Shown here piece by piece: positions 58,606-64,000 of a DNA stretch of 64,000 nt (positions within the stretch are counted from its first letter, which is position 1; each line of letters starts with the position of its first letter). The position numbers and the translations under genes are program-made. Under the pieces are notes generated by a model, which was not told the origin of the DNA, searched no databases, and saw only the letters and a list, made by a program, of their open reading frames with translations. Source of the stretch: Bacteroidota bacterium. Its GTDB lineage: Bacteria > Bacteroidota > Bacteroidia > Chitinophagales > Chitinophagaceae. The DNA lies in NCBI GenBank assembly GCA_013285595.1, contig JABDHF010000001.1, positions 38,904-102,903 of the forward strand, read 5' to 3'.

Positions 58606-59754
58606 ATGGCATTAAAAAAAATAAAAAAACTTATTGCTACTGTAGCTTGGACTACTGTCCCTATTGTAGTAAAAATGCTGTCTTCTAAGAGTAAAAAAGA
58701 CGATTTACTAATTATTAAAACCGACGAAATAGGGGATTATATTTTATTTCGTTGCTACCTGAAATATTTTAAAGAGTCAGAAACTTATAAAAATAGCAAA
58801 ATAACGCTTTTAGGAAACATAGCCTGGAAGCAAATATTTGAAGAGTATGACCACGATCTGGTTGATGATATAATATGGGTTGATAAAAAAAAGTTTAATA
58901 AGAGCCTTGCATATCGTTTTGGACTATTTCGAAAGGTAAGTACACTTCAAACGTCAACTGTTGTCAACTGTATTTACTCAAGAAGCCTTTTATTAGACGA
59001 TGGTTTTGCATATGTCGCATCTGGCAGAAATAAATTTGCCATGAAAGGGGATAACACTAACCGTGGCAAAAGCGGTAAAAATTTCGACAAAGTAATTTAC
59101 ACTTCAGTAATAGATGCAGGAGGCCAAGAGGTATTTGATGCAGTAAGAACCCGAAATTTTATAAGCGAAATATTGAAGGCTAAAGTAAAATTAGAAAATA
59201 GACTGGAACCTACTTCCAATTCCATGTCCGTTGCCAAAAAGTATTTTATCCTGTTTTTAGGTGCCGGAAATCCGGAGCGAAAATGGCCACTTGATCATTT
59301 TCTTGAAATAGCGAGTTATGTGCAGTCAAAACATGGCTTAATTCCATGTATTTGTGGTGGTAAAGAAGATATGCCAGATGCGGAAGCCTTCCTGGCAAAA
59401 TATAAGAAAAATACTATTAACTATGCGGGCAAAACAAGTTTATTACAACTAATAGAATTGTTGAGCAAGGCAGAGTTCCTAATCTGTGTAGACACTGGTA
59501 TATTGCATATAGCAGCAGCAGTTGGTTGCCCTGTTATTGGCCTATACAGTGGAAAGTTTTACGGACGGTTTGCGCCCTACCCCAAAGAATTAACCGCACA
59601 ATTTTATCCTGTGTACCCTGATTTTGTAGATACTCTTATCGCCAATGCCGACCCGGTTTTATATGATACTTTTACTATGAAAAACAATACAAATAAAATG
59701 ATAGAACCAAATAAACTTCTTCCTTATATAGACATAATAGTGGCGCATCAATAA
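58606..59754 (+). CDS. Glycosyltransferase family 9 (heptosyltransferase-like)
   Basis: LLIIKTDEIGDYILFR, FLGAGNPERKWPLDHFLEIA, ELLSKAEFLICVDTGILHIAAAVGCPVIGLYSG. Confidence 0.88.
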   Translation: MALKKIKKLIATVAWTTVPIVVKMLSSKSKKDDLLIIKTDEIGDYILFRCYLKYFKESETYKNSKITLLGNIAWKQIFEEYDHDLVDDIIWVDKKKFNKSLAYRFGLFRKVSTLQTSTVVNCIYSRSLLLDDGFAYVASGRNKFAMKGDNTNRGKSGKNFDKVIYTSVIDAGGQEVFDAVRTRNFISEILKAKVKLENRLEPTSNSMSVAKKYFILFLGAGNPERKWPLDHFLEIASYVQSKHGLIPCICGGKEDMPDAEAFLAKYKKNTINYAGKTSLLQLIELLSKAEFLICVDTGILHIAAAVGCPVIGLYSGKFYGRFAPYPKELTAQFYPVYPDFVDTLIANADPVLYDTFTMKNNTNKMIEPNKLLPYIDIIVAHQ

Positions 59755-60626
59755 TTTCTTGATTTTTTGAAATGCGACAATTCTTGTTTTACACAGTCAT
59801 CATACAGTTCCTTGTCTTCTGAAGCAAACGCGCAAATATCTGCGAACATAGAGATATTTCTTCCTGAAAAATAATTTATTAGCTGGTCAATAATATCGCG
59901 CTGTTCAATGTTGCAAGACAGTAACAAGTCACCCGTATTAGTATAAAAGATCAGGTACGCGTAGCCACAATCTTTCAGGTAATCAATAAATTGAAACGGG
60001 TCATCATTATTTTGTGTTATGAGGTAAGGATCATATTCAAGGAAGAGGACCGGCTTTATTGTTTTCAAAAGATTTGTGCAGCCTCTTAATATAAGGGTAT
60101 CGTAGCCATCGGTATCTATTTTTAATACTTTAGCATGCTTAAAATCAGGAAATTCATCAAGAATATTTTCTAGTGTACGAATCATTATTTTGTCAGCAGC
60201 TTCAACAACAACAGCCGTACCGCGATCCATTTTCATAGAAACATTTGCCTCCTCATTTTTCTCACCTACAAGGGCGTTGCAAGCAGACACATTTTTATAT
60301 TGCGCCACATTTGATTTTAATATCCTAAAATATTTTTTTTCTCCGTCTATACACAGTATTGGAGCATTTGAATAATTCTTAATAAAGGCTACTGTATCAC
60401 CGATATTTGCCCCGATATCAATTACATGAAGATTCGATGTGTGTTTGCTGATATATTGGATTATTCTAGGCAAGTTAAAATTGTAATCCGGATATACTTT
60501 CACATTTGTCCTTAGCTGATGTGAAAAGGGAACTTTAATAACCTGGTTGCCAATATTTAAATTTACTAATGGGTCATAAAGTTTAGAGACTATTTTTATG
60601 AATTTGCGTTGCAAAATTTGAAGCAT
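59748..60626 (-). CDS. FkbM family methyltransferase
   Basis: VIDIGANIGDTVAFIKNY, ILCIDGEKKYFRILKSNV, VLKIDTDGYDTLILRG. Confidence 0.85.
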   Translation of the reverse strand: MLQILQRKFIKIVSKLYDPLVNLNIGNQVIKVPFSHQLRTNVKVYPDYNFNLPRIIQYISKHTSNLHVIDIGANIGDTVAFIKNYSNAPILCIDGEKKYFRILKSNVAQYKNVSACNALVGEKNEEANVSMKMDRGTAVVVEAADKIMIRTLENILDEFPDFKHAKVLKIDTDGYDTLILRGCTNLLKTIKPVLFLEYDPYLITQNNDDPFQFIDYLKDCGYAYLIFYTNTGDLLLSCNIEQRDIIDQLINYFSGRNISMFADICAFASEDKELYDDCVKQELSHFKKSRNY

Positions 60627-60680
60627 GTAAAATTGTATTAGATAAAAGAGAGTAAAAATACTGTTTGGTAATGAAAAAAA

Positions 60681-63233
60681 TTACCTGATTAGATGAATAT
60701 CACCTTTCATCATATGCTTCTGTCCTTCCAAAGAATAATTGAGCATATAAAAATAAGTGCCGAGATCCTGGTCCACGCCATTGAATTTGCCATCCCAGCC
60801 GTTGTAAATATCATCAGTATAAAAAACACGTTGTCCCCATCGGTTGTATACGCTGAAAGCAAAATCACGGTATTTCCCTAAATGCCCAATCACTCTCAGC
60901 AGGTCATTCAGTCCGTCGTTATTGGGTGAAAAAGCTGAGGGCAACCATATATCGCACATCTCAAAATCAACTTTCACAGTATCGCTTGTGCTGGTGCAGC
61001 CATTTGCTGCTTTTACCCAATAATTCCCCGAGGTAGTTACTTTTATACTTGGTTCGTTATCACCTGTACTCCACAACAATGTATTACTGTTAAGGCTATT
61101 AGCTGATAGCACCAGCTCGCTTCCCTTGCATAATACAGTATCAGCTCCCAGTGACACGAGAGGTTCTTTGATCTCACTCACATTAATGAGATCAGAACCG
61201 CTGCAGCCATTTTTAGTTACTGTGAGCGAATAGCTGCCGACAGACGAAACTACTATAGAGGCGCCTGTGCTGCCATTGCTCCAAAGATACTGAGAGCCGG
61301 TAGGTTGTGGAGAACTTAATGTGACCGATTGGCCTGTACATATAGAAGTATCATTACCCAGATGTACGATAGGTAACGGGAGCGCCGCTACACGGAAGGT
61401 ATCGAAAGAGAAAGAACAATTACCGGTTGCTTTTACAGAATATATGCCACTGCTAACGGTTATGGAACTACCGGAAGACCCCGTATTCCACAGATAAGAA
61501 CTATATCCGCCAGGTGCTGCTAATGTAATGAGGCTGTCGGCACATACAAATGTATCTTTTACCACCGAGGTTGTAGATGGCGTGATGGAAATTACATGAA
61601 ATGTATCAATAAATAATGCACAGCCTATAGAGGCAACGACCCAATAACTGCCGCTATCTACAGTAACAGATGTGGACGTGGCTCCGGTGCTCCAATGATA
61701 GGAGCTATAACCACCCGGAGCGTTTAACGTAACATTTGTAACAGGGAAGCATGCGCTTGTGTCGTGGCTGCCATAGGTGGTGCCGGCCGCAATCAGATCG
61801 ATATAAACGCTGTCTTTCACAATACATAATTGATTAAAGGCGATATCGTCTACTACCAGGTCATTTCCGAACGAGGCTGTTACCAGGTCATCCAAGCAAA
61901 TGTCGGCCAGGGTTGATGTGCCGCTATTCCATGTCACCCGGTACCGGTTCCATATGCCGCTGGTGCCACTTGGGGAGAAAGCACCTATTACAATCCCGTT
62001 TATTTTCACTTCAATTGACGCCAGCGGGCTAGGATAAGTTGACGCCATCCAAAAAGAAAACAGGTAATCAGTATTGGGCATAACCGGTATAGACTCACAC
62101 CAGAAATTTACGGGATAACTGAGCGCACCATCTACGATAAGCATTTTACCTGTGCCTGTGGTATGATCGCCCATAGATACCCAAGACGCGTCGTAGCTGT
62201 GCGGATTAATATCAACTGCGGAGCATCCGTTACAGGTAGAGCCTGTGGGCTCAGGAGTATATGAAGTGGAAAAGCCGGTGCTCCCAGCACTAAAATCGCC
62301 ATTCACAACAAGGTTGCCGGGTATGATAGTTTTAACGGTAAGATGATACCACCCTGATGTAGCTATTGTAAGTGTGGGGCTGAGTATGGCAGGATTAGAC
62401 AAGCCGGTAGATGGGGTCCATAGTATACTGTATACAGAGTCAGAGCCGTATAAAGTAGCAGACAAAGTAACAGGTACCTCGTTGCAGGCATAGAGTGTAT
62501 CGGGCATGCTTATGGAATCGCATGCAGAAGAGGTAACTGTAGTGCATACGGGATCATAATGATAAAGTTGCCTTATCTCGGTATCTGATAAAGCCCGATT
62601 ATATACAGCAATGTCGTCTAATTTGCCTTGGAAAGCATTAGTACCGTTGGTAAAATCCATTCCTACCGCAAAATCTTCATATGTGTGGGTTAGATTAAAA
62701 GTTGCGGTAAATGTTCCAATTAGTACGGTATCAATTATGAAGTCAAATGTGCTTGGCGCTCGTCGTCTTAAAACAGTTTGATGCCACTGATGAAGCGTAA
62801 TGGGCGTAGGAAGGTATTGATTAATGCCACCAAATATTACTGCATCATCGGAGCCAATTGACAATAGAACAGGCCCAGTAATTAACATTTCATATCCGTC
62901 AATATTATTATTCCCATTGGAAATAATAAGCATGTTTCCAGGCGTGTCGAGTATAAACCACGCGCTGTATGTAAAGTTGCCTGTATCTGTAGGAAGAGGT
63001 GGCGTGCAATACATTATGTTATTAATACCGTTAAAGCTATAAGCGCAATCCGGGCTGCCAAACCTATCTGTCGTTAATACCGCTCCGCTATCATGTAAAT
63101 TATATCCATTGCCGCTATAATCGTTTGTATTACCACAAAATGGATACCATGCTACTAATCCGCCGGAAGGTAACTGGGCGATAGACAGGCTTGGTAGACA
63201 GGCTATCAATAATATTTGTATTATTTTTTTCAC
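60681..63233 (-). CDS. Secreted LamG-like/multi-domain protein with gliding motility-associated (T9SS type B) C-terminal domain
   Basis: GTG start gives signal peptide VKKIIQILLIACLPSLSIAQ; LamG-like N-term; repeated GGYSSYxWxTGxxxxSxxVxxG; C-term WLPSAFSPNNDGLNDLLRVIGH...FSVYNRWGQRVFYT. Confidence 0.9.
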   Translation of the reverse strand: MKKIIQILLIACLPSLSIAQLPSGGLVAWYPFCGNTNDYSGNGYNLHDSGAVLTTDRFGSPDCAYSFNGINNIMYCTPPLPTDTGNFTYSAWFILDTPGNMLIISNGNNNIDGYEMLITGPVLLSIGSDDAVIFGGINQYLPTPITLHQWHQTVLRRRAPSTFDFIIDTVLIGTFTATFNLTHTYEDFAVGMDFTNGTNAFQGKLDDIAVYNRALSDTEIRQLYHYDPVCTTVTSSACDSISMPDTLYACNEVPVTLSATLYGSDSVYSILWTPSTGLSNPAILSPTLTIATSGWYHLTVKTIIPGNLVVNGDFSAGSTGFSTSYTPEPTGSTCNGCSAVDINPHSYDASWVSMGDHTTGTGKMLIVDGALSYPVNFWCESIPVMPNTDYLFSFWMASTYPSPLASIEVKINGIVIGAFSPSGTSGIWNRYRVTWNSGTSTLADICLDDLVTASFGNDLVVDDIAFNQLCIVKDSVYIDLIAAGTTYGSHDTSACFPVTNVTLNAPGGYSSYHWSTGATSTSVTVDSGSYWVVASIGCALFIDTFHVISITPSTTSVVKDTFVCADSLITLAAPGGYSSYLWNTGSSGSSITVSSGIYSVKATGNCSFSFDTFRVAALPLPIVHLGNDTSICTGQSVTLSSPQPTGSQYLWSNGSTGASIVVSSVGSYSLTVTKNGCSGSDLINVSEIKEPLVSLGADTVLCKGSELVLSANSLNSNTLLWSTGDNEPSIKVTTSGNYWVKAANGCTSTSDTVKVDFEMCDIWLPSAFSPNNDGLNDLLRVIGHLGKYRDFAFSVYNRWGQRVFYTDDIYNGWDGKFNGVDQDLGTYFYMLNYSLEGQKHMMKGDIHLIR

Positions 63234-63348
63234 GCGAGTAAAAATAAATGATTTTATTTTAAATCCAAAAATATGTATATTAATGTCATTAAATTCATAT
63301 TTTATTAATGCCTGACAAAAAAGCACTCTTTTACTTTCAAATGCAGCC

Positions 63349-63378
63349 TTGCATTTTCACGCTATAAGCGTAACTTTG
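63349..63378 (+). promoter_or_regulatory. Bacteroidota-type promoter (TTG-N19-TAACTTTG) upstream of nuoA
   Basis: -33/-7 consensus-like spacing. Confidence 0.6.
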
Positions 63379-63418
63379 CGTATTCTATAAAAAAGCTTTT
63401 CAAGCGGGAGAATCATAT

Positions 63419-63811
63419 ATGAGTCTTTTATTGCAGGCAGTAGAACATAATACGCCCATTAATTATTTCCCGATAGCCTTACAATTCGTAATTGCAATAG
63501 GATTCGTTGCAGTAATGATGATCGCAACTCACTTGCTTGGGCCTAAGAGGAAAACCCGTGATAAACTGATCAATTTCGAGAGTGGCATTCCATCTGTTGG
63601 TAATGCCCGCCAGCCTATGGGTATTAAGTATTTCCTGGTGGCTATCCTTTTTGTTTTATTTGATGTGGAGGTGATTTTCTTTTATCCGTATGCTATTAAT
63701 TTCAGGTTTTTGGGTAAGGATGGCTTTATGGAAGTAGTTTTGTTCGTGGCTTTCTTTTTGTGCGGCTTCATATATATAGTTAAAAAGGGAGCCCTCGAAT
63801 GGGAAGACTGA
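63419..63811 (+). CDS. nuoA: NADH-quinone oxidoreductase subunit A
   Basis: ESGIPSVGNARQPMGIKYFLVAILFVLFDVEVIFFYPYA. Confidence 0.95.
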   Translation: MSLLLQAVEHNTPINYFPIALQFVIAIGFVAVMMIATHLLGPKRKTRDKLINFESGIPSVGNARQPMGIKYFLVAILFVLFDVEVIFFYPYAINFRFLGKDGFMEVVLFVAFFLCGFIYIVKKGALEWED

Positions 63812-63898
63812 ACCGCTGAAGGAGCTTTGAGTTTGAATAAAAAGGGTTTGATTTTTGTAAAATAAAATACCTCTGAAGGGAGGAAGGAGATCAATATT

Positions 63899-64000
63899 AT
63901 GCCACGTCCGGTGCAGTATAATACGAATGTGAAGATGGTGGATATCCCAGAGGGATATTCGGGGGAAGGTTTTTTTTCAACCAATCTTGATAAAATAATA
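63899..64000 (+). CDS. nuoB: NADH-quinone oxidoreductase subunit B, N-terminal fragment cut by window end
   Basis: MPRPVQYNTNVKMVDIPEGYSGEGFFSTNLDKII; position after nuoA. Confidence 0.75.
   Translation, partial: MPRPVQYNTNVKMVDIPEGYSGEGFFSTNLDKII

Noticed and set aside
1-64000. tRNA or rRNA genes
   Set aside because: No cloverleaf or rRNA-like stretch was recognised in intergenic regions; a tRNAscan/Infernal run would be decisive.

Overview
The window looks like a chromosomal segment from a Bacteroidota bacterium, probably Chitinophagaceae-like. Support: T9SS type A and type B C-terminal sorting domains, GldH, and TTTG-N19/20-TAnnTTTG promoters. Housekeeping genes include priA (5' truncated), galE, an MsbA-like ABC exporter, cysS, a rhomboid pair, a moxR-type ATPase, gldH, nadC, a lipid kinase, kbl, threonine aldolase, a MutS-like ATPase, dihydroorotase, purH, an lpxD-like acyltransferase, msrB, nth, ubiX, mazG, ispE, a PduO-type adenosyltransferase, gmd-fcl with glycosyltransferases, and the start of a nuo operon (nuoA, partial nuoB). 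Accessory content of most interest: (i) a RAYT-type Y1/HUH transposase flanked by REP palindromes, with a five-copy REP array at ~66-bp period (32.2-33.15 kb); (ii) a 23.1-25.75 kb zone with vapBC (vapC carries an in-frame amber), an hsdS remnant fused to a palindromic repeat, and a HEPN/MNT module bracketed by direct repeats; (iii) several dispersed palindromic repeat families, one of which supplies stop codons to host genes; (iv) a DUF6934-like gene followed by a 51-aa ORF missed by the ORF track; (v) a receiver domain with a C-terminal membrane anchor next to a TPR hybrid kinase; (vi) an apparently catalytically dead rhomboid next to an intact one. No rRNA, tRNA or CRISPR array was recognised. 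All family names come from reading motifs, not from database searches.
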